This document shows, piece after piece, positions 1 to 11,721 of a DNA stretch of 64,000 bases. Every line of letters starts with the position of its first letter. Position 1 is the first letter of the stretch. The DNA comes from Pseudovirgaria hyperparasitica (taxonomy: Eukaryota > Ascomycota > Dothideomycetes > Acrospermales > Acrospermaceae): positions 1,191,117-1,255,116 of the forward strand of contig NW_022985559.1 of assembly GCF_010093815.1 (NCBI RefSeq). Reading direction: 5' to 3'. A program made the position numbers and the translations under genes. Under the pieces are notes generated by a model that was not told the DNA's origin, did no database searches, and saw only the letters and a list, made by a program, of their open reading frames with translations.

Positions 1-182
1 TTTAACCAATCCCTGGTCTTGCAAGTCTTGATATTACAGTACGAGGCTGCCTTCGTATACCGTATATCAGGTGCCCATGTTTGGCACTAGGATCTCTTTT
101 TTGTCTTGACTGTCACGAAAGCGATGCCTTGTCTTCTCTACGCTCTCTCGTCAAAATACTGTAACTTTAACCGCGCGCCTTC

Positions 183-1763
183 TTAGACCTGTCCATCTTC
201 CATAAAGTCCTCATTAAAGTCGTCAAATTGGGCCGGATACGGCACTCCGCTGTAGCCACGCCAAGGCGTCAAACAATCCTGCCCCAGTATCTTTCTCCAG
301 TGCCATGTACTGAGCCGTTCTGTCGCAGTCTCTCCATATTCTGATGTGGAGTACGTAGTCATTGTCTTTCCATACGTGTAGTTGCTCATCGACGAGCAGT
401 AGGGTCTTAGCGGCTGATGACGCTTATGATCGTCCTCCCAGAACCTGTCGACGTCAGTATCTTTGCCGAAGATATCGTTGACTTCTCGCTGCAACATGTG
501 CGCAACATGATTTTCCAACTCGACGATTTCGTCGTCGGTGATCTCGGGTGTCTCGGTTGATGGTGGCGACGGCTCTTGTCTTGTTGCAGTACAGCATTTG
601 GTCATCCACACAAGGCTTGAGTCGTTCTCCAGGGCTGACATCTGCTCCGATGTTCGCTTCATATTGGAAGCCTTGGAAGTAATTGCTACAGTTCTCTCCA
701 GTTCAGGTGATGTGCTGCTCACAGCAGGAGAATACCCAGCGCTAGCATCAGATTTCCTAACAGTCCGACAAGGTGAGTTCGATCTCGGAGAGTCGTATAA
801 TCTCGTGTTAGGTGGTCCCTCCACCAGCTGTGCGGAACTCCCGCCATTGAGTCCCGATGTTGTACTATCAGGCCTGTCCTCATGCTTCGACTCTTTCGCG
901 CTTTTTAGAACTTGGCGACGGTCTCGCGATTGTCGTTTGTCTCCACCATATTCCGATCCCACACGTGTCTGCGGGAACTCTTTCTCAGACCTTGTTGGTG
1001 ACGGCGGCATGTCAGGCATCGAGGACAGTGTGGTGATTGAGGTTGCATAAGATCTGGCAGATTCTGACGAAGACATGGAATCAGAGTGCTGCTTGTTCTT
1101 TGTCTCGCCACCTTTGTCCTTGTGTGGACTATGTCCTTTCGGCAACATCGGCATTGTTGACGAATGTACCAAGACTGGGATTGTGAAAGGTTTCATGGTC
1201 GCATAATCCGACGTTGCAACCGATCCAACGTCCTCTGTTTGCTCTGTCTCCATCTCTTTCTCTTCCAGTGGACTCACACACCTCGACGTACCCGTTGTAT
1301 TCGGCGTCGATGGTGATCTCGATGTCCGCGCGAGACGAGATCTTGTGCCAGTCGACGACACCGACGAAGGATTCTCTCCCTTCTTCATATCCGTCCCTAC
1401 CTCCTTCCTCGAACTCTTTCTCTCACGCCCAAACAGATCCGTAAACGACCACTCCCCGGCCGTCGAAACAGAAGCAAGCGAATGTCTCCAACTCCTCCCC
1501 GTGGTCGACCCCGAGCTCCGCGTGCCCTGCGTCTCCGTCGACGGCCTCACCATCTGGCACTCCATAACCGCGCTTGTCCTCCCACTCGTTGCGGCATTCG
1601 CAGGATCATGAAAGGAATCGATCCGGACCGCTCTCGGAGGCTCACTCTTCACCTTTCGCGCAGCCGCTCTGGCCTTTGCAGCTGCTTTCGCCGCCTTCGC
1701 CTCGCTCGCAAGTCTGGCTCGCTCGCGCGCCAGGAGATGGAGGTCGCTCTCGAACGTGGACAT
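183..1763 (-). CDS. Hypothetical disordered protein (526 aa)
   Basis: Single-exon reading frame starting at an ATG whose complement lies at 1761-1763. I do not recognise the family. Residues about 10-40 are an Ala/Arg/Lys-rich helix (LARERARLASEAKAAKAAAK) that could form a short basic coiled coil. Residues 45-420 are Ser/Thr/Pro/Arg-rich and look disordered. The last ~110 residues look more folded: an acidic helix (ITDDEIVELENHVAHMLQRE) is followed by an aromatic-rich end with Trp, Tyr and Phe (STWHWRKILGQDCLTPWRGY), then an acidic tail. This split, a disordered body with a conserved-looking C-terminus, is common in fungal lineage-specific proteins. No signal peptide or membrane segment is visible. 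I see no intron signal needed to keep the frame. The long uninterrupted frame supports a real gene; function unknown. Confidence 0.7.
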   Translation of the reverse strand: MSTFESDLHLLARERARLASEAKAAKAAAKARAAARKVKSEPPRAVRIDSFHDPANAATSGRTSAVMECQMVRPSTETQGTRSSGSTTGRSWRHSLASVSTAGEWSFTDLFGRERKSSRKEVGTDMKKGENPSSVSSTGTRSRLARTSRSPSTPNTTGTSRCVSPLEEKEMETEQTEDVGSVATSDYATMKPFTIPVLVHSSTMPMLPKGHSPHKDKGGETKNKQHSDSMSSSESARSYATSITTLSSMPDMPPSPTRSEKEFPQTRVGSEYGGDKRQSRDRRQVLKSAKESKHEDRPDSTTSGLNGGSSAQLVEGPPNTRLYDSPRSNSPCRTVRKSDASAGYSPAVSSTSPELERTVAITSKASNMKRTSEQMSALENDSSLVWMTKCCTATRQEPSPPSTETPEITDDEIVELENHVAHMLQREVNDIFGKDTDVDRFWEDDHKRHQPLRPYCSSMSNYTYGKTMTTYSTSEYGETATERLSTWHWRKILGQDCLTPWRGYSGVPYPAQFDDFNEDFMEDGQV

Positions 1764-3934
1764 TTGTGGTGGTGGTGGTGGTGGCGGACCGGGCAGTCGT
1801 ACAAGCTATGTGACACGACGACAGAAACAACGAGAAAGAATCCCACACCTTCGTTTTCGGGGCGTTTCGGCTGTGCTTGTGTCAAGGATTGAGTGGCGGG
1901 AGATGGTGGATTTTCGCTTTGTTCATATAGCTTGTATATTCAACTCAAGGGCATGCATGCTTTTGTAAAAGAGATTTTTCGAACGCAATGTTGCTTGCTT
2001 GCCTGCTAGAGGAAAGCAGTGGTCGTTTGTACCCCCAAGTGTTGCTGAGATGCAATAGAATATCTCACTACGCTGTGCCCGGATTGAATGGCTGCATTCC
2101 ACATAATCGTTTGCAGAACGAACGAGAGAGGCAGGCGCAGGAAGGGAGGGAAGGAGGGAAGGAATCCCCAAAAGAAAGAACGAAGAGACAAATTCGTTTG
2201 CGGACAGACAGACAGACAGACAGAATGACTGACAAGACGCCGCAAAAAAAAGTGTTGCAATCCTGCAGGTGGCTGGATGCGGTTCGTTGTGTCACCATGA
2301 TTTAAATGCCTGTGTCTGTTTTGTCTTGTGTTGTCTGTCCCGTGTAGTTTGTCCGTGTGTGTGTGTCTCTCTCTCTATGTGTGTCCTGTGTCTGTAGTTT
2401 TGCGCAGGGGAGGGAATGTTGAGCGTTCGTTCGTTCGTTCGAGCGTGGCCGGCTGGCCCCTTGCTTCGTTTCCCTTTTGTCCGGCAAACTAATCAGAACT
2501 ATGCGGTTTGTTCCACATACAACATACACATACACATACTCGCTGCTCTCGCGCGCTCGCTAGCCATTCGTACATATAGACAGGACAAAGCCCGTCTCAT
2601 CTCATCTCATCTCATCTCATCTCGTCCCATTCATCTCCCAAATTCCGAATCCGAAATCATAAACATGCAAAAACCCTTTCCCTTGATGATACTGTCCAAG
2701 ACTACATAAAACACTTTTTTGACCCCCCTTCCCCCCCAAAAAAAAAGAAAAAAAATTGAACATGAAAAATGATGGCTAATTAGTTTTCTTTGGGGGAAGG
2801 TTTCTTCTTTCATGACACTGGTTTGAGAGTGATAGAGGAACGGGTCTTTTTGGAATGGATGCGGATTATCTGTTCAGATCATTTGAAGGTGGTAGACTGC
2901 GCTATGGAGGATGTGTGAAGGGTCTCATTTCTTCAACTCAGGCCAGTCGAGGACTTTCGCTGTGTGATATATAGATGATACGATATTCTGAGAGTCGCGA
3001 GGTAAATGCTTTCAGTAACCGCGACGGTCAACCTAGGTCGGGCCTCCGCATACACTGTCCCGGAAGCTGTCGCATCGTCAATTAGCGATAGCTTCTTTAC
3101 CAGCTTCCTTCAACCCTCCTGCACTGCAAAACTTCACGAGCAAAGCACACCATCACAAAGCAACCACGCTTGTCAACGATTCATTACATTTATTAGAAAT
3201 TAACGAGTCCCAAATCCTGCTTCCGTGATGAACACACAAACACCGTGCAGGCACATGCTACTCGGAAAGCGTCAAGCCTTTCAGAACACACATGTCTCGC
3301 GGCACTCGCAATTTCCCACCATCGCCCATAAAAAGTTTCACGCGTGTGAAAAGCGACCATGAGGGTCGTGGTTCTCGCATTGGTTAGAGAACCGGGGTAT
3401 CTCGAAGCGCTCGTATGAAAGTTCGTATCCAATGGTTCCCACCGTCAGTTCATTCACAGTCCGTCGTCCTCCGACCGTGGGGTATCACCGTTAAGAAGAT
3501 GCGTCCCGAGTCTCCGTGAGATAGAGAGAGTGAGACAGAGAGCAACATAATACAAAGCCGCAGTAGATAGAAGGAAATGAACGAAACGCAACAAAACGAA
3601 ACGAAAGAGATGTCTCACTGGTCCTTTCAAAGCCGTCGTACCCATGTTCTGTGACAAGGGCAAAGTAGAATGGAGATTTACGATCTTGACGTTGACGCGT
3701 CGGATAATCGTTATAACGGTAGAAGGGTAGAGGCCAAAGTGAGATCAGTGCAGCTTCCATACTAGACAGTAGGACTAAGTGATGATATAGCATGGCCTAG
3801 GCGTTGACAATTTGATATGGTGTCTTGCCCCGAAACAATCATGCCCTGGAGATCTTCATAACGCAAGTCTGCGATGGTAAGCTATCGGCACCGAGAAGAG
3901 GCGGTGTGGTAGCTGTTGTAACGCTACTGAAAGC
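1764..3934. other. Intergenic, no gene recognised
   Basis: No convincing coding region on either strand; open frames are short and of low complexity. It holds simple repeats: a GACA tract at about 2203-2223, a TCTCA pentamer tract at about 2594-2624, and a poly-A/C-rich stretch near 2720-2755. The left part is presumably the promoter of the minus-strand gene that starts at 1763. Confidence 0.6.
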
Positions 3935-6665
3935 TCAGCGAGGACAGCTTGCGTAACGTTTGAATCTACCGTGCCCAAGTTCCAACATGCGAGAGCGAAA
4001 GAAGCGTCTTAAACTGTCACCAAGAGTCGGGCACCAGTAAAAGTCTCGAGCAATGACCTGACCGTTACGGTGTCTGCGAATCGTGTCGATGGACCTTCGC
4101 CGCTTCAGAAGTGGATGTGGATGTTGCGCAAAGTCGCGTACAGCTGGAGCATGGTATTCCTCCGAGTCTTCCGGCGCATATGAGTTTTTGCGGTTGGTCC
4201 TCGCGTCCTCGGTGAATTCGTTTATTTCGCCACCATCCATAAAATCGCACACAACTGGGCGAATCTCAGAGTGCTCCGCCGCAGACTGCATACGCGTATC
4301 AGCGTTGGCCGATACAATCACCGGAAAGACCGTGATACCAGTGGCCAGTGACAATCTTGGCTCGGCAGGTAAAGACTTGTACGTATGATTCTCTGACCCA
4401 CGCGTTGCGGACGTCGTGCAGCGCCGCAGTGTAGTAGGCAAGCTACGTGCGACCTTTTCCTTGCGAGGAGAGGGGTTCATAAGCTCCTTCAGACGCGTAT
4501 ATGAGTCTGACGGCCTCAGAAAATCCTTCCCCCCATCAATGAGAGAAAGCGGAGGAGAGTCTTCGTCTGAGCAGGAGCTCGTTGAACTGCGACCATTCCT
4601 TGCTACGTTCATGATCTGTAACGCAGTTGAGGCACATGAGCGAAGGGAGCTTGCTGGGGAAAGACCACCTGTTATTCGTTTCAATGCGTGTGCTGTGCGT
4701 GACTGCGAAGGACTGCTTGAAATGCTTGATGTAGATATAGCTAGTGGTTTTTTCTGTGGCGACCAGAACACACTCATTGCGGACTCAGCAGAGGACTCAG
4801 AATCGCCGGCTTGCATATCACATTGGTCCATGAGATCCTGCAAGACCTCATCTGCAGAGTCGACCTCATCGTCTGCGTCGCAGACCTTTGATTCGATAGG
4901 TGCGAGAGTAGCTGTCGGTATACTTGAAAGTCGACTTTTTTTGAAAGCGCCTGAACCACTAACCGGAGGACAAGGGCCACGCTGGTTTGATCCGGCAAGG
5001 AGAGTTTCTTGTGCAATCGCTTCCTCGGTAATGATCTCCAAGGGACTGTCCGGTAAGATAGCTGTGCAAGCTTCCTCGAACTCAGCCTCTGAGCGAACCA
5101 AAGCTCTTGCAGTGGAGAAATCAAGATCACGCAGATGCTGAGGTCCACTGGCGACGGCAATGGTATCAGATGAAGACACCGATGTATGGTCGAGCTCTGT
5201 TATGTTGGCCTGACTTGCGAGTCTATATTGCTGACGTCTGCGTGGCAAAACACATTGAGTTGTAATTCGTCTTTGAAGTGGTGGAGCAGCGTTTCGCAAA
5301 CCTTGCTGTCTTCTAGGGTCTTGTCCAAAAACCTGGCGTCCTCCTTGGGGTCCCCTAGAAGGTCGAGGTGTGCCACGCGAGTTTAGTTGATGGGCAGCAG
5401 CAGCAGCTTGCTTCAGCTGTTGGAAATGCGCCACACTCGTGACACTGGACAATGAATGCGGAGCCACATTGGGTGGTGCGCCTGTAGGAGGCAATCTAAT
5501 ACGCGTCCTAACGTTGGCAGTCCTCTTCTTCTCCTGCTCTTCCATCTCGATCAGCTTGACTGACAAGGCAGTATCGTGAATTATGAATTTTTCAAGCCTG
5601 CCTTTAGGCTCGTTACTTATGCCAGGCATATAACGGTGGTGCGAGCCAGTCGGGGCATCGCTCACTGCTGGAAGAATGTGAGGCTCCCTGCTCCTGTCAC
5701 TGCAAGAGGGAAAGATACGCCAGGTCTTCAAGTTTTGATGCATAGGTGGGCCAAGGAAGTCCTCCACACGTGGCAGTGGTCCAGGATATTCGCGAGTCGT
5801 CGGTGCTTTAGCAGGTTTTGGGGGTTCCTCAGTGACCTCCGGTTCTGAGCTCTCAGGCAGCTTTAGCCAGTCGCAATTGGCGCGGTATGTGATAGGCCAT
5901 TTCACAGTTGCTTTCATCAGCGAGTCAAGCTCGTCTACAGTGAGAACGATGTTGAAACCACTGTTCGGGAAGGTCAGCTTAATACCATGTATGAGGCAAG
6001 GTGTGTGATACACTTCACCGCTGTTAGGGTCTATAACTTGTTAGCAACAGTCTGAACCCTAAGAGTGTGATGACTTACTCCATTCGATCGTAGAGTATCG
6101 TCGGTTGTACTATTATCACGCCAATTAATAATGGTCATGAAGACCAAGGTGGTGCGGACTCACAGCTTGTCGAACAGCCAGTAGAGACTCTTTCTCATCA
6201 AGAAGCGTAAGTGAGTCTTGTCCGGGTGGGATTGTCCATGTGATGCGTACATCGTGACATTGACTTTCTTCCAATGCTTTGGCATATTGAACCCTTGCAG
6301 TCTTGATCTTCTGGCGCATCAGTGACTCGGGGTGACAGCCAAGAATGTAATTTGGGTAGTGGCCACATGCTGGTTGAGTGCCTATACGATACGGTGGCAG
6401 TTCAGGCGCAGGACATGGTTTGCCGATGTGACGTGCGAACCATGAAATAAGCTCGTCGTTGTCTTTCTTGTTGCAGATGATTTGAGTGAGGTGGAAGGAT
6501 GCTGGCTCATGCAACAGCTGGATGACCTGCTGCACGCAGTCCACGAGAATTTCTCTATCAGGATAACTCCTGCTGACGTGTTAGCAGGTTGGCAGGTTTG
6601 CAGGTTGGCAGGTTGCCGGTTGCGAGAGCAGCGTACCCGCGATACTTCGGCTCATCTTCTTCCAT
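3935..6665 (-). CDS. Hypothetical protein (854 aa), four exons including a 31-nt exon
   Basis: I rebuilt this gene from splice phases: exons 6665-6637, 6572-6164, 6109-6079 and 6030-3935 on the minus strand, with GT donors (GTACGC, GTGAGT, GTAAGT) and AG acceptors. The joins keep one frame and give 854 residues: the N-terminus reads MEEDEPKYRG then RSYPDREILVDC, and the 31-nt exon contributes YNRRYSTIEW. The ATG at 6665 is the only start that joins in phase; longer frames otherwise begin at GTG. Residues 1-240 look folded (helical, with conserved-looking Trp, Cys and Pro). Residues 240-780 are Ser/Arg/Pro-rich and disordered. The last ~80 residues are basic (LLKRRRSIDTIRRHR, then FYWCPTLGDSLRRFFRSR). 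I do not recognise the family. The first intron carries a short CAGGTTGG-type repeat at about 6585-6625. Confidence 0.75.
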
Positions 6666-8342
6666 GTCTGTTGGAGGTAAAGACATTTAGCTGGACATGC
6701 CAATTGCGCAGAGGCTAAACAAAGAGCGGTAGAAGGGAAGAGTAGATTGAAACGTCAAAGATGAGAGGAGATATTGCTTGGACAAAACGCAAAACGTTGG
6801 TCAGTTGCTGAGAGAAGAAAGATGGCGGGGAGGCGGAGGCGGGCAGCAAACAGGCGTGAGTTTGGTGAAGGTAGGTCAACAACACAGAGGTGTCGGCGCG
6901 AGGGCGGATGGGCATGACCGTCGAACGAGTTTTGACAACGCGGCGACGTCAAGTGAACCAGGACGCGCGAATGGAGCGCAATGAAGGAAGTGAATTGGAC
7001 ATGGACATGGACATGTCACCGCCAGCGGTTTGAAGGGACCAAGAATGGCAGCGTATGCAATGAGCAGCGGACAAACAGCGTGATGGATGCACGTTTGACT
7101 CGACTATACGCTGTGGAGGAGAGATGAAAAGCGAACACTGTGACATAGGAGAGCGCGGCGAACAAGAAGAAGAAGAAGAAGAAGAAGAAGAAGAAGAAGC
7201 AGAAGAAGACTGGAAGGGAGCTGAAGCTGAAGTGGGAATATCTACGACTACTACATAGACACAAATACTGAGGGCGCCGCCATGGATACGAATGTTGGAA
7301 GAAGAGAGCGACCAGTGAATGTCATGTCTGCGACTTCTTGTGAACAAAGACTTCAGTCCATGTCAGATCTTAGTCTTCTTCTTCTTACTTTTGGGCAGCA
7401 CGATGGAGAGAATGAAGACAGCGACTACCGACGAGAAAGTGTCTTGTACGACGATGCTGTTCTACCAGCGAGAAGCACTGCAAGCCGCGGGCGGGGACAT
7501 TTGGAGTTGTTGTCGCACCAGACGGAGAAGAAAGGGAAAGGCCCACGATCTATCAACTTGCAGTGTCAGACTGGAACATACAGGTGGCTGCGTGTTCTGC
7601 GTGTTGCAATGGCACACAAGATACACGATTTCTATAGAGCCTTCAAGTATGCGGTTTTGGGATGGAGTTTCTGGTGTTTGTCGAAGCTCACGCGAAGTGA
7701 ATGACGTTGCACGCGAGTCATTCGCAGAGCTAGGGTGTGCTGGTCCGTGCACGTGGCCCCTTCCGAGTGTAGCTAGTCAGGTGCGCTTTAGTGATACTCC
7801 GAAGTTCAACCATAGCCGGTTGAACTCCGGAGTATACTAGTAGGTACGTATCTATACAGACGCGTCTTACGTCATCCGCATTCAAATACAACAACAGCCA
7901 GGGCGTACTCCAAGCAAGCTCAGAGACAGCTCTGTTTTGCGCTTAAGAGCTGTTACATCGTTATGTACTACTATACGTGCACTTGATCAGACAGCCGTCT
8001 CAGATTGTGGGCCCCCTTTTGAACCCCAATACTAGGGCGTGTTGTGACATTGTTCATTTGAGATATTGAGATACGCAAAGCCCAATAAATACCCCCATGC
8101 CACTTATCTGCTCACTTGTTCACGATACAGGAATGTCCTATACCATGGCTTCTTTTCATGGGCATCATTGACAAGATTTGGACTTACCTACCCAAGAGCA
8201 TAGTATCAGTGTATTAGGGAGCGGTGAGAGACAATAGTTCACGTCCACAAAGATATTGATTCACTTGACCTACCCGCCCCTCATCTTGCTCACCAAACCT
8301 GTAATCTTGTTTCCACGGCAATACACCGGACGGAAGCCTAGC
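6666..8342. other. Intergenic, no gene recognised
   Basis: Between divergent genes. It contains a GAA/AGA trinucleotide tract at about 7164-7210 and a strong hairpin at 7794-7835 (listed separately). Open frames up to ~170 codons occur on the plus strand at 7282-7840, but they overlap each other, have no recognisable domain, and one runs straight through the hairpin, so I do not call them. Confidence 0.55.
7794..7835. repeat. Imperfect inverted repeat (18-bp arms, 6-nt loop)
   Basis: The left arm ATACTCCGAAGTTCAACC and the right arm GGTTGAACTCCGGAGTAT are reverse complements with one mismatch, separated by ATAGCC. It lies in non-coding DNA upstream of the DUF7918 gene. It could be a transcript-end hairpin, a small foldback element, or a protein-binding dyad; I cannot choose. 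Confidence 0.85.
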
Positions 8343-8456
8343 TATAAAAACTCTGTTTCTCCCCCCCTTCACTTCTGGCCTCCTCTTCCTCCTTACTCTT
8401 CACCTTCATTGCCGATTGTGCATGGTTTCTTGACTCGAGCATGAGATAACTTCACA
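8343..8456 (+). promoter_or_regulatory. TATA box, CT-rich tract and two minimal uORFs before the DUF7918 gene
   Basis: TATAAAA at 8343-8349 is followed by a CT-rich stretch (about 8355-8410), a typical fungal core promoter layout, 108 nt before the ATG at 8457. The presumed leader then has two very short upstream frames: ATG GTT TCT TGA at 8422-8433 and ATG AGA TAA at 8441-8449, the second ending 7 nt before the main ATG. If transcription starts within the CT tract, both are in the mRNA and would be expected to lower translation of the main frame. The transcript start is inferred, not seen. Confidence 0.55.
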
Positions 8457-11400
8457 ATGCCTGACCTCAAGCAGTTGCATTGCCATCTCGAGCTCTCCGA
8501 TCCAAAGGGCCCGAAGACGGTCTTGCGTGAGTTCAACACCACCTACGCTGACGGCGCTGTCAACACTTTCATCGCTGTGCCCGAGAAACCGGAGCCTTTC
8601 TGCATCAAGTTCTGTTCTAATGGATACATTGCCACCGGTATCGCTGCCTTTGTCTTCATCGATGGCGAATATCAATGCAACCGCGTGCGTCAGGGTCTGA
8701 TTGCTCCAGCTAAGGGTGTCTCACCCGTTAGCACTGACGTGCACTTCATCTTTCGTGGACAGGAACTTCCAGAGGGTCGTACTTTCAAGACGAGATGGTG
8801 GAAATTTGAGGCGCTCAACATTGGTACGTTCCTGATACATTATTCACAATGACCTATCACTGATCATCACAGGAGCTGCTGACGCAACGAATGCGCCCCC
8901 CAACATCGACGCCATGGGCACCATCACGGTTATGGTTTTGAGATGCAAGCCAGACCCAAAAGTTGATTTCGCCAATATTCCGAAATTGATAACCTCACGT
9001 GAAATTCCTCTGAGAACTAAAACTGCTGCGACCAAAACCAAGGTGTCCTCAACTCAAGCAAACGACGATAACAGTAGCGTAGGAGGGCTTGGTGGCCTTT
9101 TCGATGGGCCTTCTGATGATTATTTTCGAACGTCGTCGCGTGGCGACGATGGAAGACGTAGGTCCCTAACATACCACATATGCCTCCTCATTCATTCCAC
9201 ACCGCATTTACATGAGCTATTCCTCTAACACTACTCGGACAGGCAAGTCTCGACGCAGCGAGCGAGATACCCAGGACCAATGGTACAGTGACGATCGCGA
9301 TGAAATTGAGCCATCAAAAGGTCCACATGTTTCCAAAGGCCGCAATAGGGCGGGCCCAGAGCGCCTCAGAGAGATCTTTCGCTCGCCAGATCGTGATCCC
9401 TCTTCGAAAAGCCCTTCTCGAAGCTCTCAGCGTGACTACTCCCAGTCTCATCCGCGCCGTCATAGCAGTCATTCAAAGGCTTCAGAGCATTCACCTAAGC
9501 ACGAACGCCGTCGTTCTAAGCATTTGGCTTTCGATGGCACTGCTTCAAGCGAGGGAGGAAACAGCTGGACACAAGCGCCCACGACAAAAAACTCTGAAAA
9601 CCGACCTAGTTCGTATCGTGCTGTCGGTTTTGAAGATGAAATAGGAGCTAAACCACATACAGTGAAGCACTATGATCCCATTGGCGATCGCATGGGAATA
9701 TGGAGCCCGAGATCTAGCGATTCATATGCCAGCAAGACAGGACTGAAGACCCACGCAGCGAAGCATAGTGGTAAAGCAAAGGACGGCTTTGACAGTGATG
9801 TGAGCTTCATTCCTTCCATAGATGGCTTGCAATCGCGTCATTGAATAAATGCTCCGCAATAGCTCCCACTCTATTCTTGAGAGTAATACCTAATGTTCTG
9901 TTATAGTCATCCTCAACTACCACTGTCGGTGTCAATGAAGCTTCCCGCCGTGCTCGAATGCGCGAAACGCCTACCGAAGATTGGCCTTCCTCCATCCCTG
10001 AGAGTGAAGAAGATACCTATCCAGGTGCGCTACAAGCAGGTCTCAACATGGCCAATCCTGATCACTGGGAAATCCTTGAAGAGAGAGCCACTAGAAGCGG
10101 ACGCTTCACTCACCCATCTCACGCTATCTCTGCAGCTCGACGAGGCCTAAAGGACTCTAAGTGGGACGAAGAAGAGGACAGTGTTGTTGTTGGTGGTGGT
10201 AGCGGTGGCAAAGGTAAAGAGTCCAGCTCGAAAGTCGACAAACCCCGTAATTACAGCGGCCCAGCTTTTGGAAAAGACAGTAGCTGTGATACGAAATGGG
10301 TTCCTAAGAACAGTATCTCAAGCGGAAGCACTCCTCAGAACGATGGCAGTTGGGGCAGCAAACCCGGCAGCTCTCAGATCGCATGGAGCAAGAAAGCCAA
10401 CAGTATCGCCAAGTGGACCGAAAGCATACACCCCGACGAATCGGCAAGCAACTCAGGAAAACGCTCGCATACCAGTACTCCTCCGGGTTCTCAGGATGGT
10501 CCGAGTAACAATCGTGGCAGTCAGTCTGGTAGCACTCGCAGCAAGAATCCCGGTGGGTCTCAGACCAGCCATGCGAGACAGAATCGAACCACCAACGACA
10601 CAGCCTGTGACCCAATCGGACAAGGTCAGACTCGAGGTACTAGCCAGCACCAACGTACCTCCCTTCTAGGCAAACCTGCAAGCAACAATGGTAGTCGCAA
10701 TTCAAGGAACAGTGCTCAGGGTAAAAACACGAAGCTACCAGCGGGGAACAATGCTTCCAATCAAACCCAGTCCGCTAGCAACGCAGTGGAAGGTACAGGC
10801 GTTCAGTCTAAAGACAACAACAGCTCGAACTGGAACAACGGGAATGACCAAGGTTTCAGTCCGGATCAGGGCAATACTTCAGGCTGGGACACCAGTAACG
10901 ACAACCAGAATGCCTCAACAGGTCAAACCCAAAGCAACGCCAACTGGAACGACAACAGCAATACTCCTGTAGACCAGAACCAAGCCTCCAACTGGCAGGA
11001 TTCTGCCGATGCTTCCGGAGACCAAACCCAGAACAACTGGGACAGCAGCAACACCACTCCAGCGATCCCAACTCAAGGAGACTCCAACTGGGACAACAGT
11101 GGAGCCACCTCAGCCGATCAGAACCAGGGAAACGCAGGTTTTACCAACGACGAAAACAGTCAAACCAACAACAACCAAGGCGACCAAGAATGGAACGCCA
11201 ACGCTGAACCCGCAGCAGATCAAACCCAGGGTGACGCAAACTGGGTCCAGAGCGAAGACAACGCAGCACAAGTCTGGGACAACAGCAACAACGACAACAA
11301 CACCACCAGCCAAGCATCCACCGTCGTCCCCAGCACAAACGACTGCACCCACCCCTCCTTCATCCCACCCTGGACCACCTCAACCTGGCACCCACGCCCC

Positions 11401-11721
11401 AGCCCCCCTCTCCACCCCAAGCTCCACCACTCGGCACCAGAAGTGCCCCTGTACACCGTCGCCGCCGCCACCGTCGCCGCAAAATCCGTGGACACCCAGG
11501 TCCGCCACGGCCCGCTGCGCGCCTGGCCCTCCGAGACCGCGCGTCCGGAGTACATGGACACGCCGGCGCGGCCGTACGCCGTGTTCACGTTCCAGTATCG
11601 CAGCAGGGCGATGCTGGAGGGAGTCCTGGGGAGGAAGCTGGAGGAGAGTGCGGGGGAGAAGAGGGAGAGGCTCATGCGGATGAGCAAGGAGGAGGTTGTG
11701 GCTGAGTTGATGGGGGCGTAG
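8457..11721 (+). CDS. DUF7918 protein with SR-like middle and long Asn/Gln/Trp-rich tail (1007 aa)
   Basis: Exons 8457-8823, 8873-9157, 9243-9799 and 9907-11721; all joins are GT-AG and preserve phase. Residues 1-200 match the fungal DUF7918 domain (starts MPDLKQLHCHLELSDP; contains FKTRWWKFEALNIG and ITVMVLRC). Residues ~215-400 are Arg/Ser/Asp-rich (KSRRSERDTQDQW). Residues ~480-880 are Asn/Gln/Ser/Asp-rich with Trp at fairly regular steps (SNWNNGN, SGWDTSN, ANWNDNS, SNWQDSA, NNWDSSN). The last ~110 residues look folded (RPYAVFTFQYRSRAMLEGVL). If intron 3 (9800-9906; donor GTGAGC) is retained, translation stops at 9844 after VSFIPSIDGLQSRH, so a ~417-residue short form is possible. An alternative is two separate genes, but the second frame lacks its own promoter-like start and joins exactly in phase. 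Molecular function of the family is not known to me. Confidence 0.8.

Noticed and set aside
7282-7840. Overlapping plus-strand frames of 140 and 173 codons
   Set aside because: No domain, no splice logic; one crosses the hairpin at 7794-7835; composition is that of random GC-balanced DNA.
8457-9844. Ending the DUF7918 gene at the stop at 9844
   Set aside because: The GTGAGC donor at 9800 joins in phase to a 605-codon exon, giving a much longer consistent protein; the short form is kept only as a possible isoform.
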